64,000 bases of DNA from the NCBI RefSeq assembly GCF_037392515.1, contig NC_090291.1:17387501-17451500 (forward strand), in the 5' to 3' direction. Shown here one piece after another: positions 40,254 to 51,394 of this stretch; within the stretch, counting starts at the first letter, position 1, and each line of letters begins with the position of its first letter. A program made the position numbers and the translations under genes. The notes under the pieces are model-generated. The model was not told the origin of the DNA. It was given only the letters and a program-made list of their open reading frames with translations, and ran no database searches. Origin of the DNA: Haliotis asinina. Its lineage: Eukaryota; Mollusca; Gastropoda; Lepetellida; Haliotidae.

Positions 40254-40408
40254 GGGGGCGGTTAGTTTGCGCCGTGGTTAAAGCGTCCTCCAGTCAAACT
40301 GAAGACCTGGGTTCGATTCCCACAGGGGTATAGCCTGTGTAGCCCATGAGTGGTGTTCCCCGCCGTAATATTGCTAAAAGCGGCATAAAACCACACCCAC
40401 CCACCCCT
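40254..40408 (+). repeat. tRNA-derived SINE (family 1) at the Polinton insertion point
   Basis: The head GGGGGCGGTTAGTTTGCGCC, B box GGGTTCGATTCCC, 'tagcccatgagtggtgttcc' and tail AAAGCGGCATAAAACCACAC are all present. The Polinton ends within a base or two of the first SINE base. Confidence 0.75.
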
Positions 40409-40655
40409 TTTTGATGAAACCTGCTCTGCAACTCACACACGCCAATCATAGTGAACACAGACAGGTAAAAGGGACATAAATCTTTTCCTGTTTTGAAAAT
40501 AAGTACCTGTTGTGTGTCCATATTGCATATTGCATTCAGGGATATGCAATACGCCAGTTGAGTCGAATTAGGCACGTTGGTTTTAAAAAGAGTGACCTAT
40601 CATATTCAGAACACATATTCTAAGTGAAGTTGATTAAACAGGACAGTGGAGAGTT

Positions 40656-40905
40656 CAGTGAGTGAGTTAACATTGAGCGTCACATTGGCAATACTTCAGC
40701 CATATCGTGACGAGAACAATTTTACTCATGTCAACATCAATAATTGTAGAACGTAAGAAACCTACAGAGTTAAGATTAAGCAAAACAGATCTGGTAAACT
40801 GATAAGGCGTAACTTTAAAGGAATCAACTATTATCAAGGAAATAATGAGAATGTTCAGATTAAGAATATTCATGAAACATTACAAAGTCGTTATGTTGGA
40901 CTGAA
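40656..40905 (+). repeat. SINE-like repeat family 3
   Basis: GTGAGTGAGTTAACATTGAG..CAATACTTCAGCCATATCGTGACGAGAACAA is the family start. The right boundary is unclear. Confidence 0.55.
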
Positions 40906-40999
40906 AAGTGTCGGTGTCATTTTCGTTAAACCATGCAGTGAACACACGCATATATTTTCCTATATATAGATTTACCGTTACATTGACCCCTTAACAGCA

Positions 41000-41162
41000 C
41001 AGGGTGGTGGGGTAACCTAGTAGTTAACCCGTCTGTTTCTTTGTCACGCTGAAGACCCGGGTTCGATTCCCCACATGGTTACAAAGTGTGAAGTTCGCGA
41101 TGATATTGCTGCAATATTGCTTATAGTGGCGCAAAGCTTAATTCATTAACTCATTCACTCAG
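41000..41162 (+). repeat. tRNA-derived SINE (family 1)
   Basis: AGGGTGGTGGGGTAACCTAG head, perfect B box (GGGTTCGATTCCCC), body shortened at 'gaagttcgcg', tail GTGGCGCAAAGCTTAATTC..CATTCACTC. Confidence 0.75.
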
Positions 41163-41349
41163 ACACTGGTGCAGCCTTTGAATCGCTGACGTCATGCTAC
41201 TTGTGTCCGTTGTGTTTATAATTCACAACTTTTGAGATACAATCAAGCAAACTCTTTTCACCAAGATGATTTCAAAAAGCCCCATGCCACTCTACCTTGA
41301 TAAACATTATGACATTCAAGATGTCATACTGCTTGAGACGCACTATGTC

Positions 41350-41632
41350 TAGTTGATTTCCATGGTCCCTAGTATGGTGATCTACCTTCAGTTGTTGGTG
41401 ATCTATAGCCCGTGTTTTATATTGTATTGTCCTCTTTAGTTACTCTGTTTTAGCTTCACATGCTAGTTTTAGGTTCATATCTGTGATGATCTAGTATTTT
41501 TACTGTCATTCGATGGCAGGTGTTTGTGTTTTAGATTTATTATTATTTTAATATTAGCATAAATTAAATTGTTCTCGTCACGATATGGCTGCAATATTGC
41601 CAATGTGACGCTAAATATTAACTCACTCACTC
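41350..41632 (-). repeat. SINE-like repeat family 3, reverse orientation
   Basis: On the - strand: GAGTGAGTGAGTTAATATTTAG..CACATTGGCAATATTGCAGC..CGTGACGAGAACAATTT at the start and CACCAACAACTGAAGGTAGA..CCATGGAAATCAACTAG at the end. This is the clearest full-length copy in the window. Confidence 0.7.
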
Positions 41633-41659
41633 TAGTTGATTTGCGCACCGGTATGGTTT

Positions 41660-41870
41660 GTGTTTCAGCATGCCAACACAGGAGCACATAGGACTCATGT
41701 TGTTACTGAGTACCTCCAACAGGGGAACAGAACTACCTTACCATTGTCAGCACACAGTCCAGACCTGTGTCCCATCGAACATGACAAGAATATCCTTGGT
41801 CAACAGCCACCGACCACTCTCTACAACCTTGGCACTGACCCACAGGAAGAGTGGGATGGAACCAGGCTGA
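41660..41870 (+). pseudogene. Tc1-like transposase C-terminal fragment
   Basis: NTGAHRTHVVTEYLQQGNRTTLP.. followed by HSPDLCPIEH and QEEWDGTR are the C-terminal third of a Tc1-type transposase, around its last catalytic region. The rest is absent. It is duplicated with the receptor gene (54405-54600). Confidence 0.7.
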
Positions 41871-42957
41871 CATTGGACGTCTGTTTAAGGGTATGTTCTG
41901 CCGAACCCGGGATTGGTTTGAGAACAGAGGCTGTATAAATGTGTACTGACTTTTCATGACAAATGAAGGGGTGGACGGTAGAGCGCTTTGTCCAGCAAAG
42001 TCTATGCTCCTCTGACATTCAGTTACAGTTTTCCTCTTGAATTATGTATCTAAATGAAGTTATCAATAGTTGTGACACAATTGTATTGAGTATCTGCTTC
42101 ATATTTTAGATATCCGTCTTAAATAATGTACCGTTAACACTGGAGGGAACGATGACGACCTATTTGTCGATCTGTTTGTCAGTCTGTCAGCAGAGTACAT
42201 GTACATCGAATCAGTTTGTCATGTTTAAGTATCCTTGAACGGCAAAGCAACACTTGACTTTACATCAAATCAGTGTTGATATGTCAATATCCCGAACAAA
42301 ACCTTGACATCTTGATAAAAATATACTCATTTATGTGATAAGGATTTCATCAATATTGTAATGTCGAATGCAGCTGCTCTTTACAGAACTAATGCACTGC
42401 TTTGAATTTGATGAGTCCAACAATAATTGGACATTAATCGAATATTCGTGTAGGACAATAGGACAAAAGGCCACAAGTGCAGAATCAGAAACTGGTAGAG
42501 AAAATATTCAAAATATAAATATTCAGGATGTATGTTATTACTCGGTATGATATGAAGTTTGGATGTAAAGTTTCTGTTTGATGCATTGCTTTGGTGATAA
42601 TGTGAATATGTCGCCCATCAACATTATTAAACATTGATTTTCGCGTTATATATGCAAGCGGTTGCTGCATCCATGGTCAGATAGAAATGATCTGAAGATT
42701 GAGGGTAATGGACTTGCTTTCCTTGCTGTGTGTACTGCACTTTAATGGATGTACACGGATATGCTATTTCTGTCAGTAGAGTGTTAACCAAACAATGGTA
42801 ACTGGTGAAACACAGGTATGATTAAACACGATGTGGTGCTGCTACTGAGGGCATGTGAAGAGACCAGTGGAATTTGTTATCAGACCTTTATTCCACCCCT
42901 GTGTGATAAACAGTCTCCTGCACCAGTTGTTTAATAGTGGAATAGTAGAAGGTGGAA

Positions 42958-44049
42958 ATGTTTGTACAAACCCTAACTGTGCTGGTTTTGATCTGCTACT
43001 CTGAATCAGTCTGTGCTAGTAATCGGCAAACTAGCCAACAACTGAGAAGCAAACTGCTCACCAACTATTCACCAGAGATCATGCCCTCGACTGAAAATCG
43101 GGAACTTCTTAACATCTCACTCGTGTTTACACCACTTGCAATTCTCGGACTTGATATAACTCACTCTGTGTTCACATTTTCTGCTACGTTTCTGTCACGC
43201 TGGACAGATCCTGATTTGACATGGAATGTCGACAACTATGAGAAGCATGGCGTGATTCTTCTCTCTCCAAAGGATGTCTGGTACCCTAGACTTACTATAG
43301 TCAACAGTGTGAATTCAAAGACTTTGCTTGAAAGTGAATATACTTTGGGAGTATCTAACGACGGCAGTGTTTTCCTGAGTGCAATAAGCACATTTGAAAC
43401 TATTTGCAAGGCTGACAGCACCTCATTTCCATTTGACAGTCAGAGTTGTAATCTGACTGTCTTACCTCCCATTTTGTGTCGAATACTACCATCTGTGTCA
43501 CCAGATCGATCCAATGAAATGGTAGACACTTCTTCGGAGTGGCAGTTTATAAATGTGTCTACATCGGGCAACACTGGTGTGGCATATTTTACAATTCATA
43601 TGAAGCGTCAGTCAACGTTCTACGTGACCACCATTTTGTTCCCCATGTGCCTAATGTCTCTCCTCAACGTCTGCTCCTTCCTACTGCCAATCGACTCAGG
43701 AGAAAGGATGTCCTATCTAATCTCCATATGCATGTCCTATTCAGTGTTTCTGGTTTTCATCATTGATGTGATTCCCAAGTCAGGATCCCTGTCAAAAATG
43801 GCCATGTATCTGATCCTGGTTCTGGCTCAAAGCAGTCTCGCCATCATAACAACTCTGATAACTGCAAACCTACAACACCACAAGTGTAGCAGACGATGTG
43901 TTCGTGCCGGAAATATCACAAATCCAACCAGCGAGCAAACCAATGTGTCACCAAAAGAGCGTGTGTATGGTATTTTTAGTGTTGACAATGTATGCTTTGT
44001 CATTTTCCTTCTCTTGTGGGGCCTGAGCATACTTGTATTTTATGTATAA
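42958..44049 (+). CDS. cys-loop ligand-gated ion channel subunit, copy A (363 aa, intronless)
   Basis: A nicotinic-type pentameric channel subunit. ATG at 42958 opens a signal peptide (FVQTLTVLVLICYSESVCA). Extracellular domain: WTDPDLTWNVDNY and VWYPRLTIVNSV blocks, then the Cys loop with Cys150 and Cys164 separated by 13 residues and the FPFDSQ core. Loop C has no vicinal Cys pair, so it is not an alpha-type acetylcholine site. M1 about 221-243, M2 about 250-272 preceded by SGERM (the Glu at its inner end is usual in cation channels), M3 280-302, M4 344-362. The M3-M4 loop is only about 42 residues, which makes the protein short for the family (usually over 450). There is no intron, unlike most animal relatives. 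The ligand is unknown. Confidence 0.9.
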   Translation: MFVQTLTVLVLICYSESVCASNRQTSQQLRSKLLTNYSPEIMPSTENRELLNISLVFTPLAILGLDITHSVFTFSATFLSRWTDPDLTWNVDNYEKHGVILLSPKDVWYPRLTIVNSVNSKTLLESEYTLGVSNDGSVFLSAISTFETICKADSTSFPFDSQSCNLTVLPPILCRILPSVSPDRSNEMVDTSSEWQFINVSTSGNTGVAYFTIHMKRQSTFYVTTILFPMCLMSLLNVCSFLLPIDSGERMSYLISICMSYSVFLVFIIDVIPKSGSLSKMAMYLILVLAQSSLAIITTLITANLQHHKCSRRCVRAGNITNPTSEQTNVSPKERVYGIFSVDNVCFVIFLLLWGLSILVFYV

Positions 44050-44171
44050 TGAAGACAGCATACAGCATACTTTAATGTAAATCTTTGTTTAGTGGCTATT
44101 TAACCTATTTCTTAACATTTTCATATGACAAGTGATATGTGTTTTTGTGACGCACATTTCGCATGTTCTTG

Positions 44172-44385
44172 TGAGTGAGTGAGTTGTGTTTTACGCCGCA
44201 CTCAGCAATTCAGTGATCAGCAACATGAACATCGATCTGCGCAACTGGGAATCGACATGAGGGACATGTGTCAACCAAGTCAGCGAGCCTGACCCGTTAG
44301 TCGCCTCTTACGACAAGCATAGTCGCCTTTCATAGCAGGCATGGGTTTTTGAAGGCATCTTCTACGCCGGACCTACGATTGATGA
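44172..44385 (+). repeat. SINE-like repeat family 2
   Basis: GTGAGTGAGTGAGTTGTGTT..TACGCCGCACTCAG, an internal deletion of the 'tggcggcggtctg' part, then CATCGATCTGCGCAACTGGG, GTTAGTCGCCTCTTACGACA and ..GCCGGACCTACG. The copy at the same site in the other duplicate (56951) retains the deleted part. Confidence 0.8.
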
Positions 44386-44930
44386 AGCCTTAGCGTATTT
44401 TTATGTGTGATGATTACTGTATTACTAGTGTATTGAAATCATAACCTACATGTTCCTACTATTTCATGTAATGAGGGAAATGTGATCTTTATGATACACA
44501 TTCCTACAGATGATGCTATGGTTGAGATGAAGATGGAAAATATGTCGTATTTGAAAGTTTTCAGATTATGTATTATTAGACTGTTTTTCAAAGTGGTCAT
44601 AACGTTTTTTGGAAATGCAAGTATCTGTAACATTTTGTAACACCTGTTTTGCTTCGTGACGTGTTTTAATATGACTAGTGCGTGATCGTGATTACAGCAG
44701 CTGGTTACGCTTTTATGGCTGGGTTTCTTGTCCACTGTGAAACAACATCTCTTTCCATCACTATTTAATAGTTAAATCATATACAGGCTCATGATAGAAT
44801 GATAGAATGGACTTCGCTTTTTCAAAGTGAGAAATGAGATTAGGAACTAAATCTTTCACTTTTATGTACAATGATTGTCACGGATAACATGGCGATAATG
44901 GCCAAAAATGTGTCCTCAATACACACTATC

Positions 44931-46640
44931 CAGTATGGCCAGAAGCATTAAAACTGACCAGCAGTATGTTTCCACTCTTATTTCCCCCAATTATATTCTA
45001 TCTTTTAAGGCACTGGAATCCCTGTACTCCTACCAAACAGTCACACCTACAATTATCTGACTGGATTTTCTGGTTAACCGGTTACAGGTCGTCGTTTATA
45101 CGGGTCGTCGTTTCATGGTCCTACCGGTAGGGTGTCATCATTCACTCACTCAGTGATCCATTCCTCTAATTTCCACAGCTATGTTTTCCCTTTTACACAA
45201 AACGAAATGTGTTCCTGATAATAAACACGGCTCTGTTTTCTTTAGCACCCTTGTTTTATGATTAAGTATGATATGTTTCTTGCATGCAGACTGAATTTAT
45301 ACCAAAAGGGCCACCATACCCCCGCAAAACGCGTTGCGGGGCATAATAACGAAACAGTTCGTCAGTGCACGTCGGGATTTATACTCAGTGACCAGTTTAT
45401 ATGATAATGCCCCAAAAACTTGGCATCACTGAAAATGACCAGAAAACATATATCATGCGATCTATTTGTAAGGTAAAATCACATTGCACGCTTTTAGCAA
45501 CACGTGAAATGTACTTGAACTGATATTTATTGTTGTTTAACAAGGCTGAAAATAACTGTGATCTGGAGAGTTAGGGGAGGGTTTTCTGATGCCCTCCCAT
45601 GTAAAAAGGCTGAAAATATCAGTATTGTTAAAGTCTTACCTGCAGTTGAAATTGTATTACAGTTTAACACAGCATTAAGATTACACACACTGAATGAAAT
45701 ACATCACATTTTAAAAATTTCTATTTGAGAATTACAGGACATATTTAATGTCTCTGAATAAATGATATAGTGAGGATATACAAGAAAATCCCAACAGACG
45801 TTCAGTTCATCACTGCAGAGCTGTTTTAACGTAATTACGGTTCATTTGTCTTGTTCACGATCATATATAGATAGCGGTATTGAAAAATAATAAATCAATT
45901 GTAAAAGTTCAAAACTCATTGGGTATTTAATTATGCTGGGATAAAACCTTAGTGCAACAGTTGACACTTATGTTTGTTTCACCTTTTATAAGCGACTGGT
46001 GCACCGTGTAGAAGGTAACCACCCGTGTCTGCAGCGCCGTGGTAATAGAAGTTTAGTGTGATGGCTGACTTCGTTAATCCCTACATGCTTGTCTGGTAGT
46101 AGGGACCGCCTCAAAGTACGTGCCAGGTATGCTCCATCAGCAGGTCCCCTTCATAAAGGTGCTTTATACAACAGAATATACAACAAATATATGCGACAAA
46201 ATCCTTTCCACACCCAGAAGAAACCTCTGGTAAAAGCATTGTTCATTGTACATTTGTGACAATATCATGAGAATATATTTGTGTCAACAGTAAACACATG
46301 CCGAACATTTCACAGATATTGCGATCTGATATTTATGATTATTACCCCATTTTTCATGTCATATATTTTGATGCCATATTTGACAAATATCATATTTTAC
46401 ATATGATTCACATATTACACATTTATACATAATTACAAAATTGCATACATTATCACAGTTAAAATATATTTCATAGCCTGTCCAGATAGGAATCATGATA
46501 CTCATACTTAATGGTCAAATCAAAGATCTTTCTTGAGTAAGGAGTTGTACTTCCGGGCACGAATAAGTGCTGGACAAGTAGGAAAATCCCGTGTAGTGTG
46601 TGCACTGTGTGCTTGAGTTGAAGCTCTAGTTTAGGGCATA
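44931..46640. other. spacer between receptor copies A and B, no gene seen
   Basis: AT-rich. Only short open frames. No repeat recognised beyond a CATTCACTCACTCAG fragment near 45145. Confidence 0.4.
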
Positions 46641-46813
46641 AGTGTCAGTAGAGTGTTAATCAAACAATAGTAACTGGCGAAACACAGTAATAATAAAACG
46701 TAATGTTTTGCTTTTAGTAGGATATCTAAACTGATCGGTGGAACTTGGCCTCTATTGTCTGACAAACAGTCTCCGTCCCAGTTGTGGAATGGTAGCAGGT
46801 GGAAACTGTGAAA

Positions 46814-46894
46814 ATGTTTGTGCGCGCCCTTGCATTTTTCATTTTCGTGAGCTATTTTCAATCAATCCCCGCTGGTCATCGTCAAGCTGCTTAA
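46814..46894 (+). pseudogene. signal-peptide stub of receptor copy B, out of frame
   Basis: ATG 46814 starts a signal-peptide-like stretch (FVRALAFFIFVSYFQSIPAG) that aligns by position to copy A's. A ~22-23 bp deletion relative to copy A, just before the KLL(T/N)NYS motif, changes the frame, so the reading ends at TAA 46892-46894. Confidence 0.75.
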
Positions 46895-46913
46895 CAACTA
46901 TTCGGCAGAGATA

Positions 46914-47879
46914 ATGCCCTCAAATGGAATTCTGGAACCGTTTAACATCTCTCTCGAGTTTAGGCCATTTGCGATTCTCGGGCTTAACTTTGCTGACTCT
47001 GTGTTCACGTTTTCTGCAGTGTTTAGTTTAACATGGACAGATCCTGATCTGACATGGGATGTCGACAACTATGACAAGCTTGACTTGATTCTTCTCTCTC
47101 CAAAGGATATTTGGTACCTAAAATCTACTATAATTAACAGCGTGAATTCACAGACTATGCTTGAAAGTGAAGGTGGTCTGGGAGTACTTAATAACGGTAC
47201 TGTTGTACAAAATGTTGTAAGCACGTTTGCAATCATTTGCAAAACTGACAGTACCTCATTTCCATTTGACAGTCAGAGTTGTAATCTGAATATGCTACCT
47301 CCCGCTTTGTGTCGAATAATACCAGCTGCATCTTTAAATCTGACCACTGAAGTGACAGACACCTCTTCGGAGTGGCAGTTTATAAATGTGTCTACATCAT
47401 CCAACGACCTTGGAGTGACATATTTTACAATTCACATGAAGCGTCATACAGCGTTCTACGTGACCACCATTTTGTTTCCCATGTGTCTGTTGTCTCTCCT
47501 GAACGCCTGCTCATTCCTACTGCCAATCGACTCAGGAGAAAGGATGTCCTATCTAATCTCCATATGCATGTCCTATTCAGTGTTTCTGGTTTTCATCATT
47601 GATGTGATTCCCAAGTCAGGATCCCTGTCAAAAATTGCCATGTATCTGATCTTGGTTCTCAGTCAGACCTGTCTCGCCATCATAACAACGCTGGTCACAA
47701 TGAACGTACAACGCCACAAGTGTGGACGGTGCGTTCATGGGGAAAGTGTCACAAATACCACAAGCCAAGTCCATGCATCGCCAGGACATTGTGTGTACAG
47801 TAGTTATACCATTGACAAGGTATGCTTTGTTACTTTCCTTTTGTGGTGGGGCTTGAGCATACATGTAGTTTATGTATAA
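46914..47879 (+). CDS. cys-loop receptor subunit, copy B (321 codons, broken 5' end)
   Basis: Open from ATG 46914 (MPSNGILEPFNISLEF, equal to residue ~43 of copy A) to the stop, with the Cys loop (CKTDSTSFPFDSQSC), SGERM before M2, four membrane segments and a ~40-residue M3-M4 loop. It carries its own substitutions throughout but no other stop. Without the signal peptide (out of frame at 46814) it should not enter the secretory route normally. It could be a recent pseudogene, or use an unseen upstream exon. Upstream DNA from about 46,647 matches the promoter of copies A and D (GTCAGTAGAGTGTTAA..), so the duplication included it. Confidence 0.75.
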   Translation: MPSNGILEPFNISLEFRPFAILGLNFADSVFTFSAVFSLTWTDPDLTWDVDNYDKLDLILLSPKDIWYLKSTIINSVNSQTMLESEGGLGVLNNGTVVQNVVSTFAIICKTDSTSFPFDSQSCNLNMLPPALCRIIPAASLNLTTEVTDTSSEWQFINVSTSSNDLGVTYFTIHMKRHTAFYVTTILFPMCLLSLLNACSFLLPIDSGERMSYLISICMSYSVFLVFIIDVIPKSGSLSKIAMYLILVLSQTCLAIITTLVTMNVQRHKCGRCVHGESVTNTTSQVHASPGHCVYSSYTIDKVCFVTFLLWWGLSIHVVYV

Positions 47880-48299
47880 TGATTACTGTGTGATTTGCAC
47901 AGTGCCAAAAACGGAAATACCAATGCAATATTTTGATCTTAGTTTACTCAGATGTAGTTGCTATTGAACGTATTTGTTAACCTTTTGATATTTCGAGTGA
48001 TATGTGGTCCTGGTGATATACATTTCCCTTATTCTTGTGACAGATTTGTTGTAATAGTCGATGGTTGATCGAAGGTCAGAAATCTAATCTGTCTTACTTG
48101 AAAGTGTTATTGATCACAAAGAAGATTTTTCTAAAATATCTTGTAAAAAATGTGTTTTAAAATAACAGTGTGGATGGGTTTTGTGGCATTTGGTAGTATC
48201 TGTAACATTTTGTAGTATCTGTTTTGCAATCAACTTTGGGTCGTGTTTTAATTGGACTCGGGTTTTAAAGCGTTTGATCCTGTTTACAGCAACCATTTA

Positions 48300-48950
48300 A
48301 GTTTTCACGACTGACTTTCTTGGCCTCAATAACCAAACACCTGTTTTAATCTACAGTTGATGGTAAATCATATATATGTCGAAGGTTCAGACCTGACTCT
48401 TGCCAAGTCGACAAAATAACGGACAGAGATCCCCGCTGGAGTAAAAACATCTCGTTTATTCCTGTGAAGCAATACAACATTAAAACGATGTTGTGTCAGC
48501 CATGCATGTATTATGGCTGACGGATGGCAATTGAATGAGAATCAATAAGACATATTAATTTTTGGTATAGTGGCAAACGTTATAATTATGAGAACAGTTG
48601 AATAATGGTGAGTATTTACATGGTGTCGCGCACAGGTGATGCATCATATTATTGCTAACTGGTGTTAGTAAGTAAGTTAGTAAGTGATACGCCATACGTT
48701 ATGCGCGATCGGTAACAACATGTTTATTAACATAACTGATGATTAGATATTTAGCACTATTAAATAGAGAAAGAATATACATAGGGTGTTCATCTGTGAG
48801 GTACGAAAAATAGAACATTAGAAAGATGTGTTAGCCATGCATTTGTGATGACAGACGGATGACAATTAATTGTGACTTCAAATTGTCATACGCGAATGGT
48901 GTAAAGCCCGTGATTTTGGTGGTGAGCCAAATACATGTACAACTTCCCTA
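48300..48950. other. non-coding spacer, nothing recognised
   Basis: No exon-like frame and no repeat boundary. Confidence 0.4.
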
Positions 48951-48954
48951 CGTA

Positions 48955-49130
48955 AGACAATGGTGAAGCAGCCTTCTGCTGGAATGATTCGCTGACTGGG
49001 TTGCAGTTATGCAGATCGATGCTCATGCTGTTGATCACTGGATTGTATGGTCCTCACTCGATTATTTATGGACAATACAGCTGGAATATTTGCTGAGTGG
49101 CAGCGTAAAGGTCGCTCACTGACTCACTCA
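48955..49130 (-). repeat. SINE-like repeat family 2, reverse orientation
   Basis: On the - strand: GAGTGAGTCAGTGAGCGACC..CAGCAAATATTCCAGCTGTA, then GGACCATACAATCCAGTGAT and CATGAGCATCGATCTGCATA. Confidence 0.7.
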
Positions 49131-49375
49131 GTACATAAAATGACAATCTGATAAGGGGCAATCGACGTTACTTATGCAGCATGCCACTGGCAAGTAGAGT
49201 TTCTACAGATTACGCCTGAAAACAAGGGGCTCGTGTCATTGTCATTGTCCAGAATCTATATGGAAACACATCCATAATGTCACAGTCTAGAATAATGTCT
49301 CCGATTTTGACACGCGGGGACATAAGGACCATTTGGGTCTTGTATCTTAACATAATGAAATCCAGATTAGCATAT

Positions 49376-49420
49376 ATATCCAGATTAGCATATATATATA
49401 TATATATATATATATATGGA
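49376..49420. repeat. AT dinucleotide repeat with a short duplication
   Basis: Two copies of TCCAGATTAGCATATATA followed by (TA)n up to about 49418. Confidence 0.8.
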
Positions 49421-49756
49421 AGAACACCCTCTGATGCTTGCAGCGTCAGGTACATGGACTCTTTCAGGTGGGTAGTGGAAGCACTAGGTGTGGCCATTAG
49501 TGTCAGTAGAGAGCCAGTCAAACAATGATAAGTGGCGTAACACAGTAATAATGCAACTTAAAGTATTACTGTTTGTGGGGGAATGTACACAGAACAGTGG
49601 AACTTGGTGTAAAATTGCAATCTGATGAAGTCACCCGCCACAGTAGTGGACAGGTAGCAGGTGAAAACAATGTAAGTCCTTATATTACGCCCGTTATTGA
49701 GCAGCTTTCTATCGACCTGAAATCGTCAAACTCACCAACAGCTGCGGAGAATGTTG

Positions 49757-50214
49757 CTCACTAATTATTCATCAGAGTTAATGCCATCAAATGAAAAAAA
49801 ATGGAAAAGCTGAAGATCTCTCTCGTGTTTATGCCGTTTGCGATTCTCGGACGTAACTTTGCTGACTCTGACTTCACGTTTTCTGAGGTGTTTAGTTTAA
49901 AATGGACAGATCCTGATCAATTATAACAAGCTTGACTTGATTCTTCTCTCGCGAAAGGATACCCAAAATCTACTATAACTAACAGCGTGAATTCAAAGAC
50001 TATGCTTGAAAGTGAAGATGATTTGGGGGTATTTAATGACGGCACTGTGTGCCAAAATGTTATAAGCACGTTTGAAACTATTTGCAAGGCTGACGGTACT
50101 TCATTTCCAATTGAAAGTGAGAGTTGTAATCTGAATGTGGTACCACCCTCCTTGTGTCGTATACTGCCTAGTACATTATTAGATCTGACCACTGATGTAA
50201 CAGATACCTCTTCT
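49757..50214 (+). pseudogene. cys-loop receptor copy C, truncated remnant
   Basis: It matches copies A, B and D from the LLTNYSPE region to the VTDTSS segment before M1. It has an A-run expansion near 49796, a deletion at 49915 (GATCCTGATC|AATTATAAC), further frame changes, and stops abruptly at 50214. The channel part is missing. Its upstream flank (from about 49501, GTCAGTAGAGAGCCAGTCAA) is the same promoter region, decayed. Confidence 0.85.
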
Positions 50215-50283
50215 TCTTACGCCATTTTAAGGCCAGGTTGGATAGACGGTCTGAGGGTTTTCAGAGGCAGCTGAACACCACCA

Positions 50284-50359
<76 letters not shown>

Positions 50360-51394
50360 TTTCCTTGTCAGCACCTGAACCTTGTCTTTATTGTGGCACG
50401 TTGTGGCAAACCTATAAAGCTTTCCACTGGATTAGGTGATCTTCCACGGTAGACTTTTGCTACCCCATTACGGCAACTGTGGAGTAGATCAGATCGGTAC
50501 CAATCCTTCAGATCAACGCCAGGTATCACCTGAGCAAAGGTCTGACCGGCGCCAGGCTTCGGATAGGCGTCATTCCTCGGATCAAACCTAGCCTTCAGAT
50601 CAGCGCCAGACACCAACTGTGCACCAAGCTTCAGATCGGCCCAGTCATAGAATTGACGCCAGTCTACTGATCAGAGGTATTTGGCTGAGTAGCAGTATGT
50701 GGACCATCCCCAGTTATCAGAACTTCAGCCACTCCTAAAGTTTTTACCCGTCCAGGATCACATTTGCAAGACAGATCGAGTCCAAACCCCCTGGCAGGGA
50801 GTGTGGCAACAGTATTTTGGCGTGGGTGTCTCCCCAGCGCATTTGTGTCTTTACCACTTGGCAGTCATCTGTTCACGTTTCTACCCAACTGGTGTCAGAT
50901 TTTGGACGACCCCTAAATCTTTTCTAATTTAGATTCACTGTACCAACTTCCGTTCCGATATTGGCTGTTGGTCGACTATGGCAGAGATTTCAAGCCAATA
51001 TGAATATGAAAGTGCCCCGAGTTACAACAGTTCAAGATAAAGGTACATTATGAATACTGCATTACATAACAAATTCCTTAATGCAGCAGATGGTCAGACA
51101 CAACTCTTCGATGTTATCAATGTAAGGATATCCAGGAGCACCGTGCATCAACATTTAAAGATGGCCTGACTCCGCTGCACGCGACCTTCAGTTCGTCCAC
51201 CACTAACACCATGTCACAGGCAGAAGCATTTGACATGGAGTATACATCATAATCCCTGGCATCGATGCAGATGAAAGCACCTTGAATTTTTGTTTCCATG
51301 ATGATAGGCAGAAGATTTAATATTGCAAAGGAGATAGTTTTATAGATCTGTTGCATCTGTTATTGTGAGTGCTTCTTTGGACTTTATGTCTGTA
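50215..51394. other. spacer with a long TG repeat
   Basis: 50286-50354 is a (TG)n tract. 50400-50650 contains short repeated phrases (CTTCAGATCAACGCCAG, CTTCAGATCAGCGCCAG) and an 82-codon - frame (50368-50616) without recognisable motifs. The break of receptor copy C lies at the left end. No gene is assigned. Confidence 0.4.

Larger units (their letters stand above)
41205..44930 (+). repeat. segmental duplication, copy 1 (with receptor gene A)
   Basis: It matches about 53,990-57,760 over nearly its whole length: shared start CGTTGTGTTTA..ACAACTTTTGAGATACAATC, a shared Tc1 fragment, a near-identical promoter and gene, shared 3' flank and a family-2 repeat at the same point (44172 against 56951). 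The end is the shared AATACACACTATCCA. Family-3 repeat 41350-41632 is present only in this copy and so came later. Confidence 0.85.

Noticed and set aside
45300..45420. Short G/C-rich hairpin-like block (CCCCCGCAAAACGCGTTGCGGGG)
   Set aside because: The stem is only about ten base pairs and isolated; too little to call a structured RNA.
49987..50274. 95-codon frame as a short receptor-like gene
   Set aside because: It is the middle of the truncated receptor copy C, and its end runs into unrelated sequence.
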